DNA of 38,990 bases, taken from a virus. Under the pieces are notes generated by a model. It saw nothing but the letters and a program-made list of their open reading frames with translations. It searched no databases and was not told the DNA's origin. Below, one piece after another: positions 12,786 to 20,585 of the stretch (position 1 is its first letter; every line of letters starts with the position of its first letter). Made by a program: the position numbers and the translations under genes. The DNA is taken from the IMG/VR virus record IMGVR_UViG_3300045257_000173, positions 1 through 38,990 of that record; one strand, written 5' to 3'.

Positions 12786-12995
12786 GTGAAAATGCATTCG
12801 TGCCGTTCCTCGCTGATCTCCGATTACGGTTACGACAACAAGACGCGCGACCTGGACATAAAATTCGTCTCCGGTCCCACGTGGCGCTATTCAGGCGTTC
12901 CGCTTGATACGTTTCTTGAGTTTCTTAGGTCGGGCAGTAAGGGAAAACACTTCAATGCGAACATCAAGGGAAAATACCGGGAGGAAAAACTGTGA
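12786..12995 (+). CDS. KTSC-domain protein, 69 aa
   Basis: The sequence CRSSLISDYGYDNKTRDLDI, VSGPTWRYSGVPLDTFLEFL and GKHFNANIKGKYREEKL matches the KTSC domain, a small family in phages and bacteria named for its conserved residues and sometimes fused to lysyl-tRNA synthetase. Its biochemical role is unknown. The start is GTG 12786, or ATG 12792 two codons later. Its end overlaps the next gene as GTGA. Confidence 0.85.
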   Translation: MKMHSCRSSLISDYGYDNKTRDLDIKFVSGPTWRYSGVPLDTFLEFLRSGSKGKHFNANIKGKYREEKL

Positions 12996-13102
12996 ATTCA
13001 TTCGTGCTCGGCGTCGCCGCCGCGTGTTTCGCCTTCTTCGGCCATTGGTTTGTCGCGCTGCCTATGCTCGCGCTGGCGTGCTATTTCGCGGCGCATGAGT
13101 AG
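12992..13102 (+). CDS. Small membrane protein, 36 aa
   Basis: GTG 12992 overlaps the KTSC stop and has GGGAGG seven bases upstream. The product is one long hydrophobic segment (FVLGVAAACFAFFGHWFVAL, PMLALACYF), with one or two membrane passes. It overlaps the next gene by 8 bp. The function is unknown. Confidence 0.55.
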   Translation: MNSFVLGVAAACFAFFGHWFVALPMLALACYFAAHE

Positions 13103-13373
13103 TCCTCAAACTGTGACCATCGGCGTCGAAGCAAAACCGATCTACCGCTTGAAGCTGAATGCGGGCGCGCATCGCTTGTTGTGGTGGATGATTTGTCGCA
13201 TGGGCGAAGATTGCATGGTCACAGGCGGCTGGCGCGCGCGCGCGTCGAAAGATATCGGCTTGAATCGGACGCACGTGCAAGAGTGCGCCGACTTGCTCGA
13301 GCGCGAGGGCGTGATTGAAAAAGAACCGCAGGCGAGATGGGCGCGAGTGCGCGTGAGCGCGATTACGGGATAG
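13095..13373 (+). CDS. Winged-helix DNA-binding protein upstream of terminase, 92 aa
   Basis: I chose ATG 13095 (MSSPQTVTIGVEAKPIYRL). Residues 20-90 contain AGAHRLLWWMICRMGEDCMV, then the HTH KDIGLNRTHVQECADLLERE, GVIEKEPQARWARVRV as the wing. The fold suits a transcription regulator. Because it directly precedes the terminase large subunit, it might also be a small terminase subunit, although it is shorter than most. It ends at a stop two bases before the SD of the terminase frame. Confidence 0.65.
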   Translation: MSSPQTVTIGVEAKPIYRLKLNAGAHRLLWWMICRMGEDCMVTGGWRARASKDIGLNRTHVQECADLLEREGVIEKEPQARWARVRVSAITG

Positions 13374-13382
13374 GAGGCGAAA

Positions 13383-15188
13383 ATAAAATTCCCCGCTGCG
13401 CGCTTTCGCGCCTTCTGCTCGCAAGTTTCAACCGATAGCAAAGAGCAGGGGAACATTTCTCTTTCCAAACTGCTCGGCACGCAAAAGTACTACGTAGAAC
13501 AAATTATTCGCGGCATGGAAGAGGACATACACTTTTTCGTTTGTTGCAAAGCGCGGCAATTAGGAATAACTACAATTCAACTTGCGATTGATTTGTTTTG
13601 GCACTACGAATACGCCGGGATGCAAGGGACGCTGATGTCTCATAATGATGAGGCTCGCGGAATGTTCAGATCGACCTTGACGCAATTCCATAACAGCCTG
13701 CCTCCCACGCACCGCTTGAAGATGCTCACGAACAACCGCGACTTCATGGAGTTTGAGAACCGCTCGCGCATGTTCATGCAAACCGGCGGCGGCGTGTCGC
13801 GCAAAGGGAGCAAAGGGCGCGGCAAGGGCATCATGTTCGGGCATGGGACCGAATTGAGTTCGTGGGATGACGAAGAATCTCTCGCGTCGATTCTCTCTTC
13901 GCTTGCGGAAACGAATCCGCTGCGCCTGTATGCGTGGGAATCGACCGCGCGCGGATACGACCTGTTTCACGACCTTTACGTCGAAGCCGAAGACGCGGTG
14001 ACGCAACGCGCCATGTTCATCGGCTGGTGGCGAAACGAGTTGTACCGCAAAGAGAAAGACACGAACGAGTACCAAGTGTACTGGGACGGGAAGCTCACCG
14101 GGCAAGAAAGCGAGTGGGTGCAAGCGGTGAAGATGCAGTACGACTTTGAGATTCAGCCGGAACAGATTGCGTGGTGGCGCTGGAAGCTCGCCGAGTCGAT
14201 TCACGATCAGGACTACATGCGCCAGGAGTTCCCGTTCACGGCCGAGATGGCGTTCATCCTCACCGGCAAAAACTTTTTCAGCCTGACGCGCGTGCATGAC
14301 ATTGCGACTGCGATCGAGGCGGAACCGGCGCCGGTGGAATGCCTGCGCTTTGGTTTCGGTTCTGACTTCATGCAGACGGTGGTGGAAGAGTCCCCGGAGA
14401 ACCGCGCGCAGTTGCGCATCTGGGAGCAGCCCGACGACACGGCGTTCTATTCGATCGGCGCGGACCCGGCCTACGGCAGCGCGCACTGGGCGGATAGAAG
14501 CGTGGTCGAAGTGTACCGCTGCTACGCCGATCGCTTCGAGCAGGTGGCGGAATTCTGCACGCCAGAGATCACGACGTACAAGTTCGCCTGGGTAATTTGC
14601 TACATCGCCGGGTGCTACCGCAATTCGATGGTGAATCTTGAGATCAACGGGCCGGGCGAAGCGGTGCTCGGAGAAATCGACAACCTGCGCCGGCAGGCCG
14701 CTATTATGGGCGCTTCGCCGCAGGGAAAGGCGCTGCGCGATGTGGTCGGGCATATGCGCTACTTCCTGTATCGGAGGCTCGATAGCCCATTCGGAGGCGG
14801 TGTGTACGCCTGGAAAACTTCAGCCGAGACCAAGGACCGCTGTTTCAACACCTACCGCGATTTGGTCGATAAACGCCACGCCGTGCTGCACTCGAAGTTG
14901 CTCGCCGACGAAATGAAGATCATCGTGCGCGAGAAAGACGGATTCCTTGGCGCCTCGGGCCGCGGGCACGACGATTGCACGGTGGCCTCTGCGATCGCGG
15001 CGGAGAACCACGTGCGCTACTTCATCATGAAGCTCAAACAGATGGGCCTGACCTGGGCGAAGGAAGCCGACAAGCGGGCGAAGGTGGCGATTACGGGGCG
15101 CGCGGAGACGCCGGTTGAGAGCGCGCTGCGGAGCACGGTCGGGGGGTACATGGATAAGGTCGGCATCCGGTACGGGGTGAACAAGTGA
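13383..15188 (+). CDS. terL: Terminase large subunit (start probably AUA)
   Basis: This is the packaging motor ATPase-nuclease. Counting from ATG 13515, the P-loop-like CKARQLGITT is at 11-20, Walker B IMFGHGTELSSWDDEE at 106-121, and coupling motif AWEST at 140-144. The nuclease acids are Asp 317 (SIGADPAYG), Glu 376 (NLEINGP) and Asp 486/487 (RGHDD). The frame is open 44 codons further upstream (FRAFCSQVSTDSKEQGNISL, LGTQKYYVEQIIRG), and this looks like genuine terminase sequence. It contains no ATG or GTG, but ATA 13383 lies five bases after AGGAGG. The start is therefore probably AUA; ATG 13515 would give 557 aa with a clipped ATPase. Confidence 0.9.
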   Translation: MKFPAARFRAFCSQVSTDSKEQGNISLSKLLGTQKYYVEQIIRGMEEDIHFFVCCKARQLGITTIQLAIDLFWHYEYAGMQGTLMSHNDEARGMFRSTLTQFHNSLPPTHRLKMLTNNRDFMEFENRSRMFMQTGGGVSRKGSKGRGKGIMFGHGTELSSWDDEESLASILSSLAETNPLRLYAWESTARGYDLFHDLYVEAEDAVTQRAMFIGWWRNELYRKEKDTNEYQVYWDGKLTGQESEWVQAVKMQYDFEIQPEQIAWWRWKLAESIHDQDYMRQEFPFTAEMAFILTGKNFFSLTRVHDIATAIEAEPAPVECLRFGFGSDFMQTVVEESPENRAQLRIWEQPDDTAFYSIGADPAYGSAHWADRSVVEVYRCYADRFEQVAEFCTPEITTYKFAWVICYIAGCYRNSMVNLEINGPGEAVLGEIDNLRRQAAIMGASPQGKALRDVVGHMRYFLYRRLDSPFGGGVYAWKTSAETKDRCFNTYRDLVDKRHAVLHSKLLADEMKIIVREKDGFLGASGRGHDDCTVASAIAAENHVRYFIMKLKQMGLTWAKEADKRAKVAITGRAETPVESALRSTVGGYMDKVGIRYGVNK

Positions 15189-15202
15189 AGCAGGAGGAAA
15201 TC

Positions 15203-15565
15203 ATGCGGCGGCTGCGCGCCTTGTTCGCCACGCCTCCGAAGGAGCGCCCGTTCTCTGTGCCGGTGCTTGCGCACGTGAGCGGTATCCGTGAAAGTCACTT
15301 ATGGCGGGCAGCGAAAAGCCATAAAGGCATGTACCGCGAGCAGCAGCGCAGGCTTGAGCGCGCGTTCACGCTGCTGGAAAATGGGCAGGTGGAAGCGCGG
15401 CGGGTGAGCAAGGCGCGCGGCACCTACGAGATTACCGTGTACGACGATCCGCTGCCCGAGCAGACGATGCTCACGCGGATCAGGATCACCGAGCGCGGTC
15501 CGGTGCTGGATTTTATTGCTGTGAACAAAGCTGCCTTCCCGGTTTTGCCGGAAATCTTGAAGTAG
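15203..15565 (+). CDS. HTH-containing protein after terminase, 120 aa
   Basis: ATG 15203 is preceded by AGGAGG with a five-base spacer, so I prefer it to GTG 15185, which overlaps the terminase stop. Residues 14-60 (PPKERPFSVPVLAHVSGIRE, SHLWRAAKSHKGMYREQQRR) look like a Cro/repressor-type HTH. The C-terminal half is beta-rich (GTYEITVYDDPL). It could be a regulator, or a small terminase-type recognition protein. Confidence 0.65.
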   Translation: MRRLRALFATPPKERPFSVPVLAHVSGIRESHLWRAAKSHKGMYREQQRRLERAFTLLENGQVEARRVSKARGTYEITVYDDPLPEQTMLTRIRITERGPVLDFIAVNKAAFPVLPEILK

Positions 15566-15579
15566 CGTATCGTGCGCGC

Positions 15580-16062
15580 ATGGTCGCAAAGGAATACCGC
15601 TGTCTCGCACACTCGCTGTCGTTCACATCGAACGACAAGCAGCCGCGTTGCCCGCACGGCTGCTCCACAATCGTCCGCGAGTTCCTGACCGCGCCCGCGC
15701 TGCGCTCAGAGCGCACGAAAATCTCCGACCGCGCGCTAGACCGCCTCGCCGCGCGCTACCAGCTCACCGACCTTTCCAATCGCAACGGATCGGTGGGGGC
15801 ATCCAGGAAGACCCCGAAGGGCATGGAAGCAATGTGGCAGCCGCTGCCGGCGGGGAATGTGTACGAAGTCGGCAAGGGTGAAGTGCCGCGCGAAGGCTCA
15901 GCGGGCGGCGCAACGGCCGCGCTCGCCGGCATGGGCATGACCGACACGGGCGGCGCAATCTCCGAACTGATGAAGGCGCTGCCGAGGCCGCGCCCGCACG
16001 CCGTGGGGCATGAGCCCGGTTCGGCCAAGGACTTCGATTCCGCACTGGCGAGCGCGCCGTGA
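15580..16062 (+). CDS. Protein with N-terminal zinc finger, 160 aa
   Basis: Residues 8-28 (CLAHSLSFTSNDKQPRCPHG, then C) form a probable zinc finger. Residues 44-70 are helical (KISDRALDRLAARYQLTDLS). The C-terminal half is Gly/Ala/Pro-rich and likely disordered. Proteins of this size lie between terminase and portal in other phages, but no function is known. It overlaps the portal start as GTGA, which implies coupled synthesis. No clear ribosome site precedes ATG 15580. Confidence 0.65.
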   Translation: MVAKEYRCLAHSLSFTSNDKQPRCPHGCSTIVREFLTAPALRSERTKISDRALDRLAARYQLTDLSNRNGSVGASRKTPKGMEAMWQPLPAGNVYEVGKGEVPREGSAGGATAALAGMGMTDTGGAISELMKALPRPRPHAVGHEPGSAKDFDSALASAP

Positions 16063-17732
16063 AGATTCCGCGAAAAGATCAAGACCGCCTTAATTTCTAC
16101 CAGGAAGTTTCAAGAATTTGCATGTCCTCGCGGCAGACGCGATTGGAACAGTACACTCTAAATAGGGCCTACTATTTCTACGGCGCGGCTGACGGCGCAC
16201 CGTCGCCGTGGAATCTGCTCTACAGTCACCTCGACACAGTTACCTCGTTCCTTTACGCCAGCGACTCGACGCGGTTCAGCGTCACGATGGGAAGTCATGC
16301 GCCGAAGTCCGACAGAAAAAGAACGGGCGCGTTTTCGAAGCTCGTGCAAGAAGAGTGGAAAAAGTCGAACGCCGACGTCATCATGCAAATGGCGATCCTG
16401 TGGGCGCTGGTGTACGACACGACGCTCGTCAAGCACATCCGGCGCAGGAACGGCCGCGTGGACCCTTACGTGATCGACCCGGCGTGCTTTGGCGTGTACC
16501 GCGACGATGTTCCCATGCTCGACCGGCAGGAGGCGTTCGTCCACGTCTACTACATGACGAAATCGGACTTGGCGAAGCGCATCAGCCTGCACCCGAAGCG
16601 CGAGGACATCCTGAAAGCGGCCACGGACGCTTATACCAAAAAGGACACCGCCTCGTCCACGCCGCCGATGTTGGATCGCATCCTCCTGACTTCGGGCGTG
16701 CCCGGCGAAGGCTTGCAGGGCTTGGTGGGCGAAGTGAACGTGAATATCGGCACCATCGCCGACTATGCCGCGCAGCTTGCCGTGCCTGTAATCGAGATGC
16801 AGGAAATCTACGTGTGGGACGATTCCCAAGATGACTATCAGGTCTGCACGATGGCGGGTGAGCAGGCGATCGTGTTTGACCGCAAGAACATCTTCCTCCC
16901 GCGCTCCAAGGACTTCGAGGGCGAGCACGGCTTTGTGCAGGTCTGCCCCAATCCGCTGCCCGACTATTTCTGGGGCCAGTCGGAAGTGTCGAAGCTCACG
17001 CCTATCCAGAACAAGCTGAACGAGCGCATGGCGGACATTGAGCGGCTGGAGCAAAAGCAGGTCGATCCGCCTTCGGCCTGGGGCGGCATGGGGCTCCCCG
17101 ACAAGATGGACGCATTCAACTCGCCGGGCGCGAACGTCGCAATCGGCGATCCGAACTTCCGCCGCGAGACTTTCGTGCCGAACATCCCGGAGCACATCTA
17201 CGCGAGCCTCGCGCGCTATCAGGACTACATGGACACGGTATCGGGCCTATCGAACGTGGTGCAGGGCAGGGGCGAATCGGGCGTGCGCTCGGCGGGGCAC
17301 GCGGGCAAGCTCCTGACGGTCGGGACGGCGCGACCGAAAAAGCGCGCGATGATTATTGAGGACTCGCTTGACCAGTCGGCGACGCTGTTCGGGAAATGCC
17401 TGTACGTCGGAACGACGGAGGAACTGTACGACGAGAACGACGTGCCGTTCATTCCGGCGGAAATGTCGCCGAACTTCACCGTGGGCGTGGACGCGCACAG
17501 CAACAGCCCGATCTTCCAAGAGGGGTCGCAGTTGTTGAGCGACCGGCTACTCAAGGCGAGAGCCATCACGCGCGAGCGGTACATTATGCTCAACTCGCCG
17601 CCGGCAGAAGAGGCGATTTTGCGCGAACTGAAAGAGATCATCGAACCGGCAGAGGCCAAGGCCGCGCAGCAGAAAATGGCGATGGAGGCGCAGAAAGCCG
17701 CGCCGAAGCCGCCTCTGGCATCTGTCAAATAG
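16059..17732 (+). CDS. Portal protein
   Basis: This 557-residue protein lies directly after the terminase group. The size, position and content suit a podovirus portal: an alpha/beta N-terminus (ILWALVYDTTLVKHIRRRNG), stem-like sequence near residues 285-350 (PDYFWGQSEVSKLTPIQNKL, PPSAWGGMGLPDKMDAFNSP), then GESGVRSAGHAGKLLTVGTA and a helical Ala/Lys-rich C-terminus. The portal forms the dodecameric DNA channel at one capsid vertex. The start is GTG 16059, overlapping the upstream gene. Confidence 0.82.
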   Translation: MKIPRKDQDRLNFYQEVSRICMSSRQTRLEQYTLNRAYYFYGAADGAPSPWNLLYSHLDTVTSFLYASDSTRFSVTMGSHAPKSDRKRTGAFSKLVQEEWKKSNADVIMQMAILWALVYDTTLVKHIRRRNGRVDPYVIDPACFGVYRDDVPMLDRQEAFVHVYYMTKSDLAKRISLHPKREDILKAATDAYTKKDTASSTPPMLDRILLTSGVPGEGLQGLVGEVNVNIGTIADYAAQLAVPVIEMQEIYVWDDSQDDYQVCTMAGEQAIVFDRKNIFLPRSKDFEGEHGFVQVCPNPLPDYFWGQSEVSKLTPIQNKLNERMADIERLEQKQVDPPSAWGGMGLPDKMDAFNSPGANVAIGDPNFRRETFVPNIPEHIYASLARYQDYMDTVSGLSNVVQGRGESGVRSAGHAGKLLTVGTARPKKRAMIIEDSLDQSATLFGKCLYVGTTEELYDENDVPFIPAEMSPNFTVGVDAHSNSPIFQEGSQLLSDRLLKARAITRERYIMLNSPPAEEAILRELKEIIEPAEAKAAQQKMAMEAQKAAPKPPLASVK

Positions 17733-17741
17733 GAGTCAGTC

Positions 17742-17960
17742 ATGGCGAAAAAAGATAACGGCCTGTTCATGAGTAGCATCCTCGAACACAAGAACTATCG
17801 CGCCGGCGTTCGCTTGGACGTTGAAAACGTCGCTACGAACGCAAAGACGATGACCGGCAAACCAGCGTCGAAGCTATCCAACGATGAAATCAAGAAAGCG
17901 AATCGGGAGTACGACGATATGGACTATCGAGAGGGGAAAGCGAAAGTCCACAAGAAATAA
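17742..17960 (+). CDS. Hypothetical protein, 72 aa
   Basis: ATG 17742 follows AATAGGAGTCAGTC. The protein is hydrophilic and mostly disordered (ATNAKTMTGKPASKLSNDEI, KKANREYDDMDYREGKAKVH). It lies between portal and scaffold genes, so a head-associated role is possible. No family is recognised. Confidence 0.65.
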   Translation: MAKKDNGLFMSSILEHKNYRAGVRLDVENVATNAKTMTGKPASKLSNDEIKKANREYDDMDYREGKAKVHKK

Positions 17961-17967
17961 GGTTGCG

Positions 17968-18183
17968 ATGAACCCTGACGGCAGCTTCAAGGCTCGCCTG
18001 CGTTTCAAGGACGGCCTTTGGTGGTCAACTCAAGCCGGGACGATTGGCGTCGCGCGTGGCTGCGCTAATACGCCGCTCGCGGCTTATACGGATATGCGGC
18101 TGCTCTACTGCAAGATGCGCGATGAATTGGTAGCAACGGTACGTGAACACAATCGGCAACCATACAGAAAGGTGAGGGCGTGA
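17968..18183 (+). CDS. Hypothetical protein, 71 aa
   Basis: ATG 17968 has AAGG five bases upstream. The sequence MNPDGSFKARLRFKDGLWWS then GVARGCANTPLAAYTDMRLL looks like a small AP2/integrase-type DNA-binding fold: three strands followed by a helix beginning with an alanine-rich turn. This is only a resemblance. It overlaps the next gene as GTGA. Confidence 0.55.
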   Translation: MNPDGSFKARLRFKDGLWWSTQAGTIGVARGCANTPLAAYTDMRLLYCKMRDELVATVREHNRQPYRKVRA

Positions 18184-18608
18184 GCGCGTGCCAATATTGC
18201 GGATTCCTTGACGGACATTTCGCAAATTGTGCAGTTGTCCAAGCGGCAGAGCGGGAGTTAGACACCCCTACAATCTCGGCTCCTGCCGAAAATTATTCCA
18301 TCACGGTCATTGGGAAATGGGGATACCGTGTGCACCATGAAGTTGCCGCTGAAATTTCCAAACTCAGAGACAGCTACGCGCAACTATATCAGCAGTACGG
18401 TCCAAAGCCGTGCTGTCAGAATTTTCTGACGTGCAAGGAAGCAGATTGCATACCGAGGTTGAAGAACGAGGTACATCAACTTCAAGCAAAAATATTGTGC
18501 AACGAGATTATTCTTGACCGCTTTCGCATGGCAATCGTCTTGCTGCAAGCGGAATGCGATGATGCTGAAAAAGAACTTGCCAAAGCGAAGATGGCAAGCG
18601 TAAAGTAA
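18180..18608 (+). CDS. Hypothetical protein with zinc finger and coiled coil, 142 aa
   Basis: GTG 18180 overlaps the upstream stop. The N-terminus ACQYCGFLDGHFANC has a CxxC and a later Cys. A second Cys-rich part is CCQNFLTCKEADC near residue 77. The C-terminal 50 residues form a coiled coil (RLKNEVHQLQAKILCNEIIL, QAECDDAEKELAKAK). The function is unknown. The base composition is AT-richer than in the flanking head genes, consistent with an accessory insertion. Confidence 0.6.
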   Translation: MSACQYCGFLDGHFANCAVVQAAERELDTPTISAPAENYSITVIGKWGYRVHHEVAAEISKLRDSYAQLYQQYGPKPCCQNFLTCKEADCIPRLKNEVHQLQAKILCNEIILDRFRMAIVLLQAECDDAEKELAKAKMASVK

Positions 18609-18612
18609 TCGA

Positions 18613-18663
18613 ATGGCATACGGCAGAAAGAGATCAGGTCGCGGCAGACGCCGTGTTCTGTAG
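18613..18663 (+). CDS. Arg-rich mini-protein 1, 16 aa
   Basis: ATG 18613 opens a 16-codon frame, MAYGRKRSGRGRRRVL, resembling the small basic DNA-condensing peptides of some viruses. The ribosome site is weak, but the frame follows the preceding stop by four bases. A second Arg-rich peptide lies just downstream, so the pair is unlikely to be chance. Confidence 0.4.
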   Translation: MAYGRKRSGRGRRRVL

Positions 18664-18700
18664 TAGGGGCGGTCCATCATTCACCATGGAGGGCTTCATC

Positions 18701-18736
18701 ATGGCTAGGCGCAGAGGACGTCGGGGCAGGCGTTAA
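18701..18736 (+). CDS. Arg-rich mini-protein 2, 11 aa
   Basis: ATG 18701 follows GGAGG with an eight-base spacer and encodes MARRRGRRGRR, then TAA. An in-frame ATG at 18685 would add five residues. A classical terminator begins 18 bases later. It may be a protamine-like packaging or condensation peptide made in high amounts; this is inferred from composition only. Confidence 0.45.
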   Translation: MARRRGRRGRR

Positions 18737-18753
18737 CCGCTTCCACCCCATAG

Positions 18754-18781
18754 AAAGCCCGGTGCTCAGACCGGGCTTTTT
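18754..18781 (+). terminator. Rho-independent terminator
   Basis: AAAGCCCGG (18754-18762) pairs perfectly with CCGGGCTTT (18771-18779) around an 8-base loop, and the stem runs into a T-tract ending at 18781. It would end or attenuate transcription after the terminase/portal group. It implies a promoter or readthrough for the capsid genes; TTGACG at 18791 has no convincing -10 partner. Confidence 0.85.
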
Positions 18782-18880
18782 CATTCCTACTTGACGAAAC
18801 AGTGATTTAGGCACAGAGTCACGCCGGAACGGGGCCGTGGGCAGCGGTTTTCCGTCAAACCAGGCCGAAAGTCCTCGTCA

Positions 18881-19270
18881 ATGCCTCTGCCCGAATCCGC
18901 TGCACCCTCACCCTCTCCAGGCGCTGGCGACTCCGCTACCGGCCCAGGCTCAGGCGGTCCGGGCAGTGCGCCGATGGCCACACCGCAACCGCAGGAAGGC
19001 ATCCAGAAAGCAGCCCGCGTGCAGATTCAGGTGGCGAGCGAAATGCTCCAGCGCGAACTGCCGCACTTCCCGCTTGATGGCCCCGAGTTTGACGCGGTGA
19101 GCAAGGCGCTATCGACGCTCTCCAAGGCGTTCGGAAAATCGAAAGACGAAGACCGGCGCCTCTTCCCAGCCGAGATCATGAACATGCTTGGCGCCGTCAA
19201 GCCGCCTAGCATTGGCGCAGCACCTGGCCCCGGCGCAGGATCACCCGCACCACAACCCGCACCAGCCTAA
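18881..19270 (+). CDS. Hypothetical head-region protein, 129 aa
   Basis: Residues 1-38 and 108-129 are Pro/Gly/Ala/Ser-rich and disordered. The central part is helical (IQKAARVQIQVASEMLQREL, EFDAVSKALSTLSKAFGKSK, EDRRLFPAEIMNMLGAV). It may be a minor head or assembly protein, given its position before the scaffold and capsid genes. The ribosome site is weak. The 100 bp before it, after the terminator, show no gene. Confidence 0.6.
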   Translation: MPLPESAAPSPSPGAGDSATGPGSGGPGSAPMATPQPQEGIQKAARVQIQVASEMLQRELPHFPLDGPEFDAVSKALSTLSKAFGKSKDEDRRLFPAEIMNMLGAVKPPSIGAAPGPGAGSPAPQPAPA

Positions 19271-19282
19271 CAGGAGAACATC

Positions 19283-19474
19283 ATGCCCGAGCAACCAGGA
19301 ATAGGCGTCAGACCGAGCGGACGCGGCATCCGCGACCCGTTGACCAACGCGCAGAACAACGGGCGGGTGGTCAATCCGCCGCGATACCCGGTGTTCGGCG
19401 GGTTTTCGTCGGCGGGAAAGGCGTTCTTTCGGAACTTGATGCATATCGTCAAGCCCGGCAACGGCACTAAGTAG
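19283..19474 (+). CDS. Hypothetical protein, 63 aa
   Basis: ATG 19283 has the context CAGGAGAACATC-ATG, shared with other strongly initiated genes of this phage. The product is basic and glycine-rich (GIGVRPSGRGIRDPLTNAQN, FGGFSSAGKAFFRNLMHIVK). It is possibly a small virion component. No family is recognised. Confidence 0.6.
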   Translation: MPEQPGIGVRPSGRGIRDPLTNAQNNGRVVNPPRYPVFGGFSSAGKAFFRNLMHIVKPGNGTK

Positions 19475-19510
19475 GCCCTAAGTAGGTACTAAATAGGCAC
19501 CAAATAGGAG
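19467..19510 (+). repeat. Four tandem 10-12-bp units before a head gene
   Basis: The units CTAAGTAGGCC, CTAAGTAGGTA, CTAAATAGGCAC and CAAATAGGAG follow each other from 19467 to 19510. They contain repeated stop codons and weak Shine-Dalgarno cores (TAGG), and the last provides the TAGGAG ribosome site of the 19518 gene. They probably arose by slippage and may adjust translation. Confidence 0.6.
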
Positions 19511-19517
19511 TAAATCC

Positions 19518-19811
19518 ATGACCATCGAAATCAAGAACTCGGGGCCTGAAATCGCGGCGGTGCTGATCGGCGATCCGAAAGAACCAAGCGAAGTGAAGGT
19601 GCTGCAAAACGGCGAAACGTACCATTCGACCGCCTCCACTCTGACCGTGGTCGACGACAGTTATCCTGGCCTGAAAGACCGGCGCGCGAAAGATCAGGCG
19701 TTCGCCGGCCGGCGCAAGGCCGATCCGAACGTCGATCAGCGGCAGATCAAGAAGGCGAAGCCGGCGGCGGATAAACCTGCCGAGCAGCAAGGCAAGGCAG
19801 CCGTCAGGTGA
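19518..19811 (+). CDS. Hypothetical head-region protein, 97 aa
   Basis: ATG 19518 follows TAGGAG. The N-terminal half looks like a small beta domain (IEIKNSGPEIAAVLIGDPKE, VKVLQNGETYHSTASTLTVV). The C-terminal half is charged and disordered (DRRAKDQAFAGRRKADPNVD). It overlaps the next gene as GTGA. It could be a minor capsid or decoration protein; this is unproven. Confidence 0.6.
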   Translation: MTIEIKNSGPEIAAVLIGDPKEPSEVKVLQNGETYHSTASTLTVVDDSYPGLKDRRAKDQAFAGRRKADPNVDQRQIKKAKPAADKPAEQQGKAAVR

Positions 19812-20011
19812 ACGACGAACGCCCAGACTCGGACAAGCACGCGGAAGCCGACGCGGCCGGCGTGGTCAGTCACACGTCGCAGGGGCAGCCGATTCCAGCC
19901 GATGCGCGCTTAGCGATGGCACGGCGCAGTGAAGTTCACGACTTCGCCAATGCGCGCGCGCAGACCTTGGCGGCGAACGACGATCCGACCCCAATTCCGC
20001 CAGCAGCATAG
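19808..20011 (+). CDS. Hypothetical protein, 67 aa
   Basis: GTG 19808 overlaps the previous stop. The protein is hydrophilic, with ADAAGVVSHTSQGQPIPADA and ARRSEVHDFANARAQTLAAN. No family is recognised. It lies immediately before the scaffold gene, so it is probably part of head morphogenesis. Confidence 0.55.
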   Translation: MNDERPDSDKHAEADAAGVVSHTSQGQPIPADARLAMARRSEVHDFANARAQTLAANDDPTPIPPAA

Positions 20012-20021
20012 GAGCTAGATC

Positions 20022-20585
20022 ATGCCCCCGCTCGAGGGAAAAACCGACGACGAAATCCGCGCACTCGCGGCCCTGGCCGACGACGTGCTCTCCAAGCCCG
20101 ACACCGCGGGCGTGTTTCAAAGGTTGGTCAAAAAAAACAACCCGAACATCTCCATGCCGATTGTCGAATTGGAGGACAAGACGGTTGCCGCGCTCTCGGC
20201 GCGCGACAGGCGCATCGAGGAACTGGAGAAGCGCGGGCAGATGTCCGATGCCGAGCGGGAGGCCAGCAACCTCTACGAGAACCTGCGCGATGGCGGGCAC
20301 GTCAACACGCGCGCTTCATTCTCCGACCTCGTGAAGTGGGCAAGCGAGAACGGCTTCATGACGACGCAGACCGGGCTGACCAAGGCGGCGATGCAACGCG
20401 CAATCGAGCAGGAAGCAGCCGAGCCCACGCCGTCAACCTCGCACCAGCAAGGCTTCGAACTCGGCCAAGGCGATCTTGGCAAGGCGTTCATGAAAGACCC
20501 GATCGGGACGGCGCGCGCGCAGGCAATGGCGGCGATGGATGAGATTCGCAAGGACCGCGAGAAAGCAGCAAGGGTGCGCCACTAA
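20022..20585 (+). CDS. Putative scaffolding protein, 187 aa
   Basis: ATG 20022 follows TAGGAGCTAGATC. The protein is highly charged and helical, with a coiled-coil stretch ([20 protein letters not shown]) and a basic C-terminal helix ([17 protein letters not shown]). It stands one gene upstream of the major capsid protein, separated from it only by an HNH insertion. Composition and position suggest an internal scaffold that guides capsid assembly; no sequence motif proves it. Confidence 0.65.
   Translation: MPPLEGKTDDEIRALAALADDVLSKPDTAGVFQRLVKKNNPNISMPIVELEDKTVAALSARDRRIEELEKRGQMSDAEREASNLYENLRDGGHVNTRASFSDLVKWASENGFMTTQTGLTKAAMQRAIEQEAAEPTPSTSHQQGFELGQGDLGKAFMKDPIGTARAQAMAAMDEIRKDREKAARVRH

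Noticed and set aside
13560-14753. Minus-strand 397-codon open frame inside terminase
   Set aside because: High GC third positions in terL keep the opposite frame open. The translation is Arg/His-rich with no motif.
16158-17195. Minus-strand 345-codon open frame inside the portal gene
   Set aside because: It shows the same shadow effect: low-complexity Arg/Val composition and no start context.
18791-18820. Promoter TTGACG just after the terminator
   Set aside because: There is no acceptable -10 box at 15-19 bases.
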